Positions 51,844-60,947 of a stretch of 64,000 nt of DNA are shown here, piece by piece. The DNA comes from Kutzneria buriramensis (GTDB taxonomy: Bacteria > Actinomycetota > Actinomycetes > Mycobacteriales > Pseudonocardiaceae), in contig NZ_QUNO01000001.1 of assembly GCF_003387475.1 (NCBI RefSeq), forward strand, positions 961,242 through 1,025,241, written 5' to 3'. Below the pieces are notes generated by a model. That model had not been told where the DNA came from and did not search any database. It was given only the letters and a program-made list of their open reading frames with translations. Every line of letters starts with the position of its first letter. Position 1 is the first letter of the stretch. The translations under genes were made by a program, and so were the position numbers.

Positions 51844-54018
51844 CTACTCGAAGGTCTCGCCGGCGGCGGCCTTCTTGCGCAGCAGCTCCGGCGGCGTGAA
51901 GCGGTCGCCGTAGCGCTGGGCCAGCTCCTCGGCGCGGGCGATGAAACCGGTCAGCCCGCCCTGGTAGCCGTTGATGTACTGGAGCACGCCGCCGGTCCAG
52001 GCCGGGAAGCCGATGCCGAAGATGGAGCCGATGTTGGCGTCGGCGACGGACGTGATCACGCCCTCCTCCACGCACTTCACCGTCTCGATGGCCTCGGCGA
52101 ACAGCATGCGCTCCCGCATGTCCTCGAACGGGATGTCGTCGCCGTCGCGGATGATCCCGGGCTTGCCGAAGTGCTCGGCCAGACCCGGCCACAGGCCGGC
52201 GCGCCTGCCGTCGGCGTAGTCGTAGAAGCCCTTGCCGTATGCGCGGCCGCCGCGGTCGAACTCGACCACCATCCGGTCGATGACCTGCTCGGCCGGGTGC
52301 GACGCCCAGGTGCCGCCGGCCGCCTCGACCGCCTTGCGGGACTCGTCGCGGATCTTGCGCGGCAGCGTCAGGGTCAGCTCGTCCATCAGGGACAGCACCG
52401 GGGCCGGGTAGCCGGCCTGCATGCTGGCCTGCTCGATGGACGGGGCCGGCAGGCCCTCGCCGAGCATGGCCACGCCCTCGTTGATGAACGTGCCGATCAC
52501 GCGGCTGGTGAAGAAGCCGCGGCTGTCGTTGACGACGATCGGCGTCTTCTTCAGCTGGAGCACCACGTCGAACGCCTTGGCCAGCGCCTCGTCGCCGGTG
52601 TTGGCGCCGCGGATGATCTCCACCAGCGGCATCTTGTCCACCGGCGAGAAGAAGTGCAGGCCGACGAAGTCAGCCTGGCGCTTGACGCCCTCGGCCAGAC
52701 CGGTGATCGGCAGCGTCGAGGTGTTGGAGCACAGCAGCGCGTCCGGCTCGACCACGTTCTCGATCTCGGCGAACACCTGGTGCTTGAGCTCGGTGTTCTC
52801 GAACACCGCCTCGATCACCAGGTCGCAGCCGGCCAGGTCGGCGGCGTCGGCGGTGGGCGTGATGCGGGCCAGGATCTCGTCCCGCTTCTCGGCGGTCATC
52901 TTGCCCCGGCTGACGGCCTTGTCCAGCAGGCCGACCGAGTAGTTCCTGCCCTTCTCGGCGGCCTCGGCGGAGACGTCCTTGAGCACCACCTGCATGCCGC
53001 TGCGGGCGCAGGAGTACGCGATGCCCGCGCCCATCATGCCGGCGCCCAGCACCGCGACCTTCCTGGCGGTGTACTGCGGCACGCCCTGCGGCCGGCTGCC
53101 GCCCTTGTTGATCGACTGGAGGTCGAAGAAGAACGCCTTGATCATGTTCTTCGAGACCTGGCCGGCGGACAGCTGGAGCATGTAGCGGGACTCGATGCGC
53201 AGCGCCGACTCGAAGTCGACCTGGCTGCCCTCGACCGCGGCCGACAGGATCGCCTTCGGCGCCGGCATCGGCGCGCCCTTGAGCTGCTTGCGCAGGTTGG
53301 CCGGGAAGGCGGGCAGGTTGGCCGCGAACTTCGGCACCGACGGCGTGCCGCCGGGGATCTTGTACCCCTTGACGTCCCAGGGCTGCACGGCCTCCGGGTT
53401 GTCCTTGATCCACTGCTTGGCCCGGGAGACCATCTCTTCCGGCGTCGCGACGATCTCGTCCACGATGCCGGTCTCCTTGGCCGCCGCCGGGGCCAGTTGC
53501 TGGCCCTGCAACAGCAGCTTCAGCAGCGCGTCGGCGATGCCGAGCATGCGGACCGTGCGCACCACGCCGCCCGCGCCGGGCAGCAGGCCCAGCGTCACCT
53601 CGGGGAAACCGAAGCGGGACTTGGGGTTGTCGAGCGCGACCCGGTGGTGGCAGGACAGCGCGATCTCCAGGCCGCCGCCCAGCGCCGAGCCGTTCAGCGC
53701 CGCCACGACCGGCCGGCCCAGCGTCTCCAGGCCGCGCAGCGCCGCCTTGGTGCTGGTCAGCGTGGCCATGAAGCGCTCGCCGTCGGCCGGCGTCACGCGG
53801 ATCAGGTCGTTGAGGTCGCCGCCGGCGAAGAACGTCTTCTTGGCCGAGGCCACCACCACGCCGGTGATGTCGTCACGCTCGCGGCGCAGCCGCTCCACGA
53901 CCTGCGTGACGGCGTCGGTGAACTCCGGGTTCATGGTGTTCGCCGACTGGCCGGGCGCGTCCATCGTCAGCGTGACGATGCCGTCGGAGTCCTTGTCCCA
54001 CTTGAAGTACTCGCTCAT
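51844..54018 (-). CDS. fadB: 3-hydroxyacyl-CoA dehydrogenase / enoyl-CoA hydratase (FadB-like)
   Basis: A 724-residue bifunctional beta-oxidation enzyme. The crotonase domain (about 1-195) has FFAGGDLNDLI, ALNGSALGGGLEIAL with the oxyanion site and GLLPGAGG. The dehydrogenase NAD fold starts near 330 (VAVLGAGMMGAGIAY), with SNTSTLPI and HFFSPVDKMPLVEI (catalytic His) and two HADH C-terminal domains. It hydrates enoyl-CoA and oxidises 3-hydroxyacyl-CoA. Downstream of fadA by 11 bp. Confidence 0.94.
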   Translation of the reverse strand: MSEYFKWDKDSDGIVTLTMDAPGQSANTMNPEFTDAVTQVVERLRRERDDITGVVVASAKKTFFAGGDLNDLIRVTPADGERFMATLTSTKAALRGLETLGRPVVAALNGSALGGGLEIALSCHHRVALDNPKSRFGFPEVTLGLLPGAGGVVRTVRMLGIADALLKLLLQGQQLAPAAAKETGIVDEIVATPEEMVSRAKQWIKDNPEAVQPWDVKGYKIPGGTPSVPKFAANLPAFPANLRKQLKGAPMPAPKAILSAAVEGSQVDFESALRIESRYMLQLSAGQVSKNMIKAFFFDLQSINKGGSRPQGVPQYTARKVAVLGAGMMGAGIAYSCARSGMQVVLKDVSAEAAEKGRNYSVGLLDKAVSRGKMTAEKRDEILARITPTADAADLAGCDLVIEAVFENTELKHQVFAEIENVVEPDALLCSNTSTLPITGLAEGVKRQADFVGLHFFSPVDKMPLVEIIRGANTGDEALAKAFDVVLQLKKTPIVVNDSRGFFTSRVIGTFINEGVAMLGEGLPAPSIEQASMQAGYPAPVLSLMDELTLTLPRKIRDESRKAVEAAGGTWASHPAEQVIDRMVVEFDRGGRAYGKGFYDYADGRRAGLWPGLAEHFGKPGIIRDGDDIPFEDMRERMLFAEAIETVKCVEEGVITSVADANIGSIFGIGFPAWTGGVLQYINGYQGGLTGFIARAEELAQRYGDRFTPPELLRKKAAAGETFE

Positions 54019-54029
54019 GACCTCGTCCC

Positions 54030-55244
54030 TCAGACCCGCTCGACGATGGTGGCGAGGCCCATGCCGCCGCCGATGCACAGGGTGACCATTCCGTACCGCA
54101 GCTCGCGGCGCTCCAGCTCGTCCACGATGGTGCCGAGGATCATCGCGCCGGTGGCGCCCAGCGGGTGGCCCAGCGCGATCGCGCCGCCGTTGACGTTCAC
54201 CTTGTCCCACGGGATGTCCATGTCGCGCATGAAGCGCAGCACGACCGCCGCGAACGCCTCGTTCATCTCGACCAGGTCGATGTCGTCCACCGTGAGGCCG
54301 GCCTTGGCCAGCGCCTTGCGGCAGGCCGGGGCCGGGCCGGTCAGCATGATCGTCGGGTCCGCGCCGCTGACCGCCGTGGCCACGATGCGGGCCCGCGGCG
54401 TGAGGCCGAACTCCTTGCCGATCTGCTCGCTGCCGATCGCCACCAGGGCCGCGCCGTCCACGATGCCCGAGGAGTTGCCGGCCGTGTGCACGTGGTCGAT
54501 GCGCTCGACCCAGTGGTACTTCTGCAGCGCCACCGCGTCGAAGCCGCCCATCTCGCCGATCATCGCGAAGGACGGCTTGAGTTCGCCGAGGCCCTCCAGC
54601 GTGGTCTGCGGGCGGATGAACTCGTCGCGTTCCAGCACGGCGAGGCCGTTGCGGTCGCGGACCGGCACCACCGAGCGGTCGAAGAAGCCGTTGCTCTGCG
54701 CCTTCGCGGCCCGCGCCTGCGACTCCACGGCGTAGGCGTCGACGTCCTCGCGGGAGAAGCCCTCGATGGAGGCGATCAGGTCCGCGCCGATGCCCTGCGG
54801 GACGAAGCTGGTGTCGTAGGCCGTCTCCGGGTCCATCGCCCAGGCGCCGCCGTCCGAGCCCATCGGGACCCGGGACATGGACTCCACGCCGCCGGCGAGG
54901 ATCAGGTCGTCCCAGCCGGAGCGGACCTTCTGCGCGGCGATGTTGACCGCCTCCAGGCCGGAGGCGCAGAACCGGTTCAGCTGCACGCCGGCCACCGTGT
55001 TCGGCAGGCCAGCGGCCAGCGCCGCGGTCTTGGCGATGTCGGCGCCCTGGTCGCCGACCGGGGTCACGCAGCCCAGCACCACGTCGTCGATGCGGGCCGG
55101 GTCGAGGTTCGGATTGCGGGTGCGCAGCTCGTCGATCAGGCCGACGAGCAGGGATACGGGCTTGACCTCGTGCAGCGACCCGGTCTGCTTGCCCTTCCCC
55201 CGCGGGGTCCGGACCGCGTCGAACACAAAAGCTTCGGTGCTCAT
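54030..55244 (-). CDS. fadA: acetyl-CoA C-acyltransferase (thiolase)
   Basis: A 404-residue thiolase with active-site cysteines in [10 protein letters not shown] and TLCIGGGMG, and the catalytic His in [15 protein letters not shown]. It performs the last step of fatty-acid beta-oxidation with FadB, forming a two-gene fadA-fadB operon. ATG 55244 is preceded by GGAGG (10 bases). No adjacent FadR-type regulator gene. Confidence 0.94.
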   Translation of the reverse strand: MSTEAFVFDAVRTPRGKGKQTGSLHEVKPVSLLVGLIDELRTRNPNLDPARIDDVVLGCVTPVGDQGADIAKTAALAAGLPNTVAGVQLNRFCASGLEAVNIAAQKVRSGWDDLILAGGVESMSRVPMGSDGGAWAMDPETAYDTSFVPQGIGADLIASIEGFSREDVDAYAVESQARAAKAQSNGFFDRSVVPVRDRNGLAVLERDEFIRPQTTLEGLGELKPSFAMIGEMGGFDAVALQKYHWVERIDHVHTAGNSSGIVDGAALVAIGSEQIGKEFGLTPRARIVATAVSGADPTIMLTGPAPACRKALAKAGLTVDDIDLVEMNEAFAAVVLRFMRDMDIPWDKVNVNGGAIALGHPLGATGAMILGTIVDELERRELRYGMVTLCIGGGMGLATIVERV

Positions 55245-55369
55245 GGCTGTGGCGCCTCCTGACTCGGGCATCTCCACGAAGGTAGCGCCGCCCCAAGTAA
55301 CAATCAATCCGGCCTGCATGTATCACATACCGCTTGGAATGTGAGTTGGGTCTCCCTGTCGGGCACGGG

Positions 55370-56278
55370 TCAGGCGAGGATGCCGCTGACGTAGCGCACG
55401 TCGCCCATGCGCACGTCGTTGTCGGTGAGGGGCGCCAGCTCGTGGGCGGCGAGCAGGTCCCGGATGGTGCTGCCGGTCAGTGCCCAGCCGCAGTCGGTGA
55501 GGTACGGCGCGGCTTCGTTGCGCGCGCCGAAGTAGCGCAGTTTGGCCATGTCGGGATCGAAACCCTGCGCACGCCAGCTCTCGGAGAGGCGGTCCAGCTG
55601 TTCCTTCGTCTTCTCGTCCTCGCCGGGCCGCGGATTGGGCCGGCTCTCGGTAGCCACCCGACTGCCGGGCGCGCTGAGCTCGGTGATGGTGTCCAGCAGA
55701 CGGTCCTGCGCCTCGGGCGGCAGGTAGCCCAGCAGGCCCTCGGCACTCCACGCGGTCGGCCGGGCCGGGTCGAAGCCGACGGCACGCAGCGCGGCGGGCC
55801 AGTCGTCGCGGAGGTCGACGGCTGCGGTTCGGCGGTCGGCGGTGGGGGCGGCGCCCAGTTCGGCCAGCGCGCGGGTCTTGAACTCGACGACCTGCGGCTG
55901 GTCGACCTCGTACACCACGGTTCCGGCCGGCCAGGGCAGCCGGTACGCGCGGGAATCCAGCCCCGACGCGAGGATCACGACCTGCCTGATGCCCGCGTTC
56001 GTCGCATCGAGGAAGAACTCGTCGTAGAACTTGGTCCGTATCTTGGCGATGTCTATCCACGCCTGGCCGCCGGACTCGTCGGGGGTGGCTTCGCCGGTCG
56101 CCAGCCGGATGAGCAGGGGGACGCCGACGGCCCGTACGAGCGGTTCGGCGAACGGGTCGTCGACGAGCGAATCCGCCGCGCGGGACGCCATCGCCCGGGC
56201 CGCGGCGGCCGCGGTGGCGGTCGTGCCGACGCTGGAGGCCAGGTCCCAGGAATCTCCGTCGTGCCTAATGGAAGTCAC
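55370..56278 (-). CDS. SAM-dependent methyltransferase, LCMT/TIGR00027 type
   Basis: A 302-residue protein: [17 protein letters not shown] at the start, [15 protein letters not shown] (SAM loop), [13 protein letters not shown] and [17 protein letters not shown], matching the actinobacterial group related to leucine carboxyl methyltransferases. The substrate is unknown (mycobacterial members methylate polyketide-like or fatty acids). The start is GTG 56278, giving the family's usual N-terminus; TACGGT on the minus strand lies eight bases upstream, so the transcript is likely leaderless. Confidence 0.9.
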   Translation of the reverse strand: MTSIRHDGDSWDLASSVGTTATAAAAARAMASRAADSLVDDPFAEPLVRAVGVPLLIRLATGEATPDESGGQAWIDIAKIRTKFYDEFFLDATNAGIRQVVILASGLDSRAYRLPWPAGTVVYEVDQPQVVEFKTRALAELGAAPTADRRTAAVDLRDDWPAALRAVGFDPARPTAWSAEGLLGYLPPEAQDRLLDTITELSAPGSRVATESRPNPRPGEDEKTKEQLDRLSESWRAQGFDPDMAKLRYFGARNEAAPYLTDCGWALTGSTIRDLLAAHELAPLTDNDVRMGDVRYVSGILA

Positions 56279-56310
56279 CTGGCCCACCGTAGAGCCGCTA
56301 CCGTGACCGG

Positions 56311-57060
56311 GTGCGCACTCCGGACGACATCGTGGACCTCCTGGTCGGGTTCGCCTGCCGGCAGGCGACGGACGTGGTGGAGGTGCCCGGCGGGGTGGCC
56401 GTCCGCCACCGGGAGTTTCCTGACTCCTACAACAACAATCGCCTGTTGATCCGGGAGGCGGCCGACCCGGCGGCGGTGTTGGCGGCGGCCGACGACGTCA
56501 TGCGGGACCTGAACTACCGGGTGATCGTTTTCCTGGACGACGAAGCCGGCCGGGCGTTCGAGCCGGCGGCGCGGGAGGCCGGGTACGAGCCGCATCCGCT
56601 GGTGGCGATGAGGTTCGAGGGAGAAACCCCGCCGGCGCCGGAGATCCCGGTGGAATCCCTCGACCTGCCGGTGATGACCGAGGCTCTGCGCAGGCAGTGG
56701 CGGCGGGACGAGCCGGGGCTGCCGGAGGACGAGGTGGAGCAGCTGGCCACCCGCGTCCGGGATCGACGCAAGGGCGCGGAGGAGGTGCTTTTCCTCGGCG
56801 TCATCAAAGACGGCGAGCCTGTGTCGTGGGCGGATTTCTACCGTCACAAGGGGATCGCGCAGATCGAGTACGTGAAGACGATGCCGGATCACCGCGGCCA
56901 CGGCTACTCGACGGCGATCATGCGCGAGGCACTACGACGGGCCAAAGGCTGCGAGACGGTGTTCCTGTTCGCGGACGCCGCGGACTGGCCGCGGAACTGG
57001 TACGGCCGACTGAGGTTCACCCCAGTCGGCCGCTTCCACGAGTTCGCCCGGACTACTTAG
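56311..57060 (+). CDS. GNAT-family N-acetyltransferase
   Basis: A 249-residue protein with a GNAT domain in its C-terminal half: acetyl-CoA motif [15 protein letters not shown] (Q/R-x-x-G-x-G/A) and [12 protein letters not shown] near the end. The N-terminal half resembles a degenerate second GNAT-like fold. The acceptor is unknown. GTG 56311 lies six bases after TACCGT, again probably leaderless; it diverges from the methyltransferase gene over a 32 bp gap. It overlaps the convergent hexosaminidase gene by 8 bp. Confidence 0.88.
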   Translation: MRTPDDIVDLLVGFACRQATDVVEVPGGVAVRHREFPDSYNNNRLLIREAADPAAVLAAADDVMRDLNYRVIVFLDDEAGRAFEPAAREAGYEPHPLVAMRFEGETPPAPEIPVESLDLPVMTEALRRQWRRDEPGLPEDEVEQLATRVRDRRKGAEEVLFLGVIKDGEPVSWADFYRHKGIAQIEYVKTMPDHRGHGYSTAIMREALRRAKGCETVFLFADAADWPRNWYGRLRFTPVGRFHEFARTT

Positions 57061-58630
57061 CCCACGGCACCTGCGGCGAGGCGTAGAAGTCCACGCCCTG
57101 CACCTTCCACCGCGGCCCCTGCGCGCCCAGGCGCGTCTTGAACGTGTTCCAGTTGTGCGTGGCGGCCTGCGACCACCCGAGCTCGGCGAGCTCGGCCAGC
57201 CGTGGGAACGCCATGTACTGGATGTTCGCCAGCGTGACTATGGTCTCCGTCCACAGAGGACCTTCGACGCCGTTGATCTGCGATGCGTTCACGCCGGTCA
57301 GGTACTTGCCCGGGTCCCAGCTGTAGGCGGTCTTGGCCTCGATCAGGCCGGCCCAGTCCTGCCCGAGCGGCGTCTGCTCGGTGTACTTCATGTCCAGGTA
57401 GGCCAGGTTGGCCGGGGACAGGATGAAGTGCGTGCCCTTCTTCGCCGCCGCCTGCACATTGGCGTTGGTGGGCGTGGTGTCCCAGTACTGCCCGATGGTC
57501 GACGGCAGCAGCGCGGCCTTGCTGATGTCGTGCCAGCCGATGGCGGTCTTGCCGTGGTTGGCGACGATCTGCTGCACCTTGCCGACGAACGTCTTGTAGT
57601 CGGCGTCGGTGGTGGACTGCGACTCGTCGCCGCCGATGTGGATGTACGGGCCGGGCGTCAGGGCGGCGATCTCGCCGATCACGTCGTCCAGGAACTTGTA
57701 CGTGATGTCCTTGGCCACGCACAGCGAGCTGAAGCCGACGTCGGTGCCGGTGTAGAGCGGCGGCGCGACGCCGTTGCAGTTGAGCTCCGCGTACGAGGCC
57801 AGCGCCGCGTTGGTGTGCCCCGGCATGTCGACCTCGGGGATGATCGTGATGTACCGGCTGGCCGCGTACGCCACGATGTCCTTGTACTGGGCCTGCGTGT
57901 AGTAGCCGCCGGCGCCGCCGCCCACCTCGGTGCTGCCGCCGTAGGTGGCGAGCTTGGGCCAGCTGTTGATCATCAGCCGCCAGCCCTGGTCGTCGGTCAG
58001 GTGCAGGTGCAGCGTGTTGATCTTGTAGCGGGCCATCTCGTCGATGTAGGCCTTGACGGTGTCCACGCCGAAGAAGTGCCGCGCCACGTCCAGCATCGCG
58101 CCGCGGTAGGCGAAGCGCGGGTGGTCGCTGATGGCGCCGCCCTGGATCGTCCACGGGCCGGCCTGTTTGGTGGCGGCGTCGATGCTCGCCGGCAGCAGCT
58201 GCCGCAGCGTCTGCACGCCCTCGAACAGGCCCGCCGGCTTGTTCGCGGTCAGCACCACCGAGCCGCTGTTCACCGTCAGCTGGTATCCCTCGTCGCCGAG
58301 CGACGAGTTGGGCGCGATCAGCAGCTGGATCGGATCCACGGCGTGGGCCACCCGCGACTGGTCCACCGGCAGCGCGAAGCCTGTGGCCGGGCGCAGCACG
58401 CTGGCCAGGTAGTTGCCGACCGGCGTGGCCTGGCCGCTGGCCGCGATCCGGGTGCCGCCGGCCAGCGTGAACGTGGAGTTGGCCTGCGTCGCCGACGCCG
58501 GCGCCGGCACCACGCTGGCGTACGGCACGGCGGCCCTCGGCTTCGCGGGAGCCGCCTGCGCGGCTGCCGCCGTCCCGAGCATCGTGAGGGCGGTGGCCGC
58601 GACGACCAGCCGCCGGGGGATCGTAGACAT
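57053..58630 (-). CDS. secreted beta-N-acetylhexosaminidase (GH20)
   Basis: A 525-residue exported glycosidase: signal peptide 1-27, an N-terminal GH20b domain (about 40-155), then the TIM barrel (about 160-500) with LHLHLTDDQGWR, EVDMPGH and the catalytic Asp-Glu pair in IHIGGDES. It releases terminal GlcNAc/GalNAc from chitooligosaccharides or glycans. ATG 58630 has GGAGGACA. It probably feeds GlcNAc uptake systems; no operon partner. The upstream gap (58631-58908) holds an R2 repeat. Confidence 0.94.
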   Translation of the reverse strand: MSTIPRRLVVAATALTMLGTAAAAQAAPAKPRAAVPYASVVPAPASATQANSTFTLAGGTRIAASGQATPVGNYLASVLRPATGFALPVDQSRVAHAVDPIQLLIAPNSSLGDEGYQLTVNSGSVVLTANKPAGLFEGVQTLRQLLPASIDAATKQAGPWTIQGGAISDHPRFAYRGAMLDVARHFFGVDTVKAYIDEMARYKINTLHLHLTDDQGWRLMINSWPKLATYGGSTEVGGGAGGYYTQAQYKDIVAYAASRYITIIPEVDMPGHTNAALASYAELNCNGVAPPLYTGTDVGFSSLCVAKDITYKFLDDVIGEIAALTPGPYIHIGGDESQSTTDADYKTFVGKVQQIVANHGKTAIGWHDISKAALLPSTIGQYWDTTPTNANVQAAAKKGTHFILSPANLAYLDMKYTEQTPLGQDWAGLIEAKTAYSWDPGKYLTGVNASQINGVEGPLWTETIVTLANIQYMAFPRLAELAELGWSQAATHNWNTFKTRLGAQGPRWKVQGVDFYASPQVPWAK

Positions 58631-58779
58631 GTCTGGGTTGTCCTCCCGAGCGGGGACCGGGACATGGCGGCGGAAGCCCATTGGATACAGGGCCTGCGGA
58701 ACCTGTCAAGGTATAGACCACTCTTTTGGCGCTCGCTCCGCTCGCGCGGCTCGGCCCCCGGGTAGCCGACGCCTCGCCC

Positions 58780-58851
58780 TTGCCGGATTTCGATCGGCCA
58801 CGTCGGCTTTGTGGGTGGTGCGGTGGGTGGTGGCCGATCGAAATCCAGCAA
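58780..58851. repeat. intergenic stem-loop repeat, family R2, copy 3
   Basis: Arms TTGCCGGATTTCGA (58780-58793) and TCGAAATCCAGCAA (58838-58851) extend to 21 bp (58780-58800 with 58831-58851), with one C/A mismatch at the same position that covaries in copies 1 and 2. Flanks match copy 2 closely, including CGTGCGAAGC after the right arm; unit roughly 58740-58890. Confidence 0.75.
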
Positions 58852-58908
58852 CCGTGCGAAGCGCCGGCGGGGCCTCGCGCTCGGTGCGTTGGCGACGAAA
58901 ACTCGCTC

Positions 58909-60087
58909 TCAGGCGTGGACCCGAAGGGCGCTCACCCCGCGCAGGATGAAGTGGTCGCGGTAGGCCGGCTTGTCCTCCAAGAGCGCCAGATCCGGCAGCG
59001 CCGTGGCGATTCCGGCCAGCGCGAGCTGGCCCTCCAACCGGGCCAAGGGTGCGCCGAGGCAGAAGTGGATGCCCTGGCCGAACGACACCAGCCGGCCGGC
59101 CTGCCGGGTGAGGTCCAGCCGGTCGGGATCGGGGAACGCGTCGGGGTCGCGATTGGCCGCGCCGAGCACCATGGACACGACCTCGCCGGCGACGACGGGC
59201 CGCCCGGCGACCTCGGTGTCGGCCAGCGCGAACCGGGACACGAACTGCACCGGCGAGTCGTAGCGGAGCAGTTCCTCGGTGGCGGCCGGCGCCTGGTCGG
59301 GGTTCTCCCGCAGATACCGCAGCTGGTCGGGGTGACGCAGCAGCGCGAGGGTGCCGTTGCCGATCAGGTTGACGGTGGTCTCGTGCCCGGCGACCAGCAG
59401 CAGCGCCAGGATGTCCAGCAGCTCCTGCTCGTCGAGCTTGTCGCCGTCCTGCTCGGCGGCGATCAGCCCGGTCAGCAGGTCGTCGGCGGGCCGGCCGCGG
59501 CGCGCGGCGATCAAGTCCCGGAAGTACTTGTCGAACTCGGACTTGGCGTGGTCGCGCCGGACCAGCTGCTCGGGCGTCTGGAGGAAGTCGGGGTCGATGC
59601 CCCGCGCCATCTCCTCGGACCAGCCGCTGAACAGCTCCTGGTCCTCGACCGGCACGCCGATCATCTCGCTGATCACCATCACCGGCAGCGGGTACGCGAA
59701 CGCCGAGATCAGGTCGAACTCGCCGCCGCCGCGCAGCGGGGCGAGCAGGTCGGCGACCCGCTGCGCGATGCGCGGCCGCATCTCGCGGATGACCTTGGGC
59801 GTGAACGCCCGGCTGACCAGCCCGCGCAGGCGGGTGTGGTCCGGCGGGTTGAGCGTGAGGAAGGACAGGTAGTCGGCGGCGCCGTTCATGGTGACGCCGT
59901 GGCCGAGCCTGGGATTGCGCAGCGCGGCCTCGATGTCGGCGTGCCGCGTCAGCGTCCACATGCCCAGCGGGCTGTAGTGCACGGGATCGGTCTCGCGCTG
60001 CCGTCGGTAGACGGCGTACGGGTCGTCACGGAAGCCGGGTCGCAGCGGATCGAAGCCGAACGGCGTCTCGTCCACGGTCAGCGTCAT
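58909..60087 (-). CDS. cytochrome P450
   Basis: A 392-residue soluble bacterial P450. I-helix oxygen-binding AGHETT, K-helix EELLRYDSP (E-x-x-R) and heme-binding FGQGIHFCLGAPLARLEG with the Cys thiolate. ATG 60087 close to the divergent EthR-like repressor gene; direct repeats in the gap are probable binding sites, so expression is likely induced by a hydrophobic ligand. No ferredoxin partner gene adjacent. Confidence 0.95.
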   Translation of the reverse strand: MTLTVDETPFGFDPLRPGFRDDPYAVYRRQRETDPVHYSPLGMWTLTRHADIEAALRNPRLGHGVTMNGAADYLSFLTLNPPDHTRLRGLVSRAFTPKVIREMRPRIAQRVADLLAPLRGGGEFDLISAFAYPLPVMVISEMIGVPVEDQELFSGWSEEMARGIDPDFLQTPEQLVRRDHAKSEFDKYFRDLIAARRGRPADDLLTGLIAAEQDGDKLDEQELLDILALLLVAGHETTVNLIGNGTLALLRHPDQLRYLRENPDQAPAATEELLRYDSPVQFVSRFALADTEVAGRPVVAGEVVSMVLGAANRDPDAFPDPDRLDLTRQAGRLVSFGQGIHFCLGAPLARLEGQLALAGIATALPDLALLEDKPAYRDHFILRGVSALRVHA

Positions 60088-60126
60088 GCCACCACTGTGG
60101 CCCCGCCCCGGACAAGAGTCAACACG

Positions 60127-60154
60127 GTGTCGAAAAAAGTCGGCATAGTGTCGA
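60127..60154. promoter_or_regulatory. EthR-type operator repeats
   Basis: GTGTCGA at 60127-60133 and 60148-60154, 21-base period, in the 92-base gap between the P450 and the EthR-like gene. The GTGTCGA element resembles the GTGTCGA/TCGACA half-sites of the mycobacterial ethA-ethR operator. A TACGAT -10 for the regulator follows at 60171. Confidence 0.55.
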
Positions 60155-60179
60155 GAATGCTGCCGGGCGGTACGATCGC

Positions 60180-60788
60180 GTGGTGTCTGCACCCGCCCGC
60201 CGCCGAGGCCCCAGCAAGGGGGACCGCAAGCAGGAGGCGCTGCTGGAGACGGCCGAGCGGCTGCTGGCGGTGAAGCCGCTGGCCGAGATCGGCATCGAGG
60301 AGCTGGCCAAGGGCGCCGGCATCTCCCGGTCCAGCTTCTACTTCTACTTCGAGTCCCGGCAGGCGATGCTGCTCGCGCTGTTGGCCCGCGCCTCGGACAA
60401 CCTGATCACGCAGGTCGAGGGCTGGCTGGAGCCGGAGTCCGAGGACACCCGGGCCAGCCTGTGCCGCAGCATCGAGCTGGCCGTGAAGATGTGGGACGAG
60501 CACGGCTCGGTGCTGTTCGCGGCGCAGAACCCGGACGCGCCGGCCGAGGCCCGGCAGTTCATGGCCGACCTGACCGGCCGCCTGGTCGCGGCGACCGAGG
60601 ACATGATCAACCGCAAGCGCGCGACGGGGGCGGCCCCGCCGGGACCGCCCTCCGCGCACTCACTGGCCACCATGCTCGTGGGCATGACCGAGCACGGCAT
60701 CTCGCACAACAACGGGGCGCTGGGGCAGGCCGAGCTCGTGGACACGCTGAGCACGATCTGGCACCGCGCCCTGTTCGCGACGGACTAG
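60180..60788 (+). CDS. EthR-like TetR-family repressor
   Basis: A 202-residue TetR protein. GIEELAKGAGISRSSFYFYFESRQAMLL strongly resembles the EthR helix-turn-helix; the remaining ligand domain (including ATMLVGMTEHGI) keeps the EthR layout that accommodates hydrophobic ligands. It is divergent from the P450 and probably represses it. GTG start (two consecutive GTG codons) four bases after TACGAT, so leaderless. The stop TAG is within the CTAG duplicated by the MITE. Confidence 0.88.
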   Translation: MVSAPARRRGPSKGDRKQEALLETAERLLAVKPLAEIGIEELAKGAGISRSSFYFYFESRQAMLLALLARASDNLITQVEGWLEPESEDTRASLCRSIELAVKMWDEHGSVLFAAQNPDAPAEARQFMADLTGRLVAATEDMINRKRATGAAPPGPPSAHSLATMLVGMTEHGISHNNGALGQAELVDTLSTIWHRALFATD

Positions 60789-60947
60789 GCGGTGTCCCGT
60801 GGATCGTGGTCGATGAGAGTCGGGATCGAGGTGGTTCCTGGCGGCGCGGCGAAAACGGCCTCATACCGGGCGTATTCGGACGTTTTCGCGGTGTCGTCAG
60901 GGGTCGCGTCGGCGCGGCTGTCGCGGTCGTGATTCACGGGACACCCC
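60789..60947. mobile_element. 159 bp MITE with CTAG target duplication
   Basis: Terminal inverted repeats: GCGGTGTCCCGTGGATC on the left and, reverse-complemented, GGGGTGTCCCGTGAATC on the right. CTAG is repeated at 60785-60788 and 60948-60951. The interior has a second stem GCGAAAACG/CGTTTTCGC and no open frame of note. It is non-autonomous and probably mobilised by an IS5-type transposase (CTAG-type target; inference). It occupies the whole gap between two convergent genes. Confidence 0.75.
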
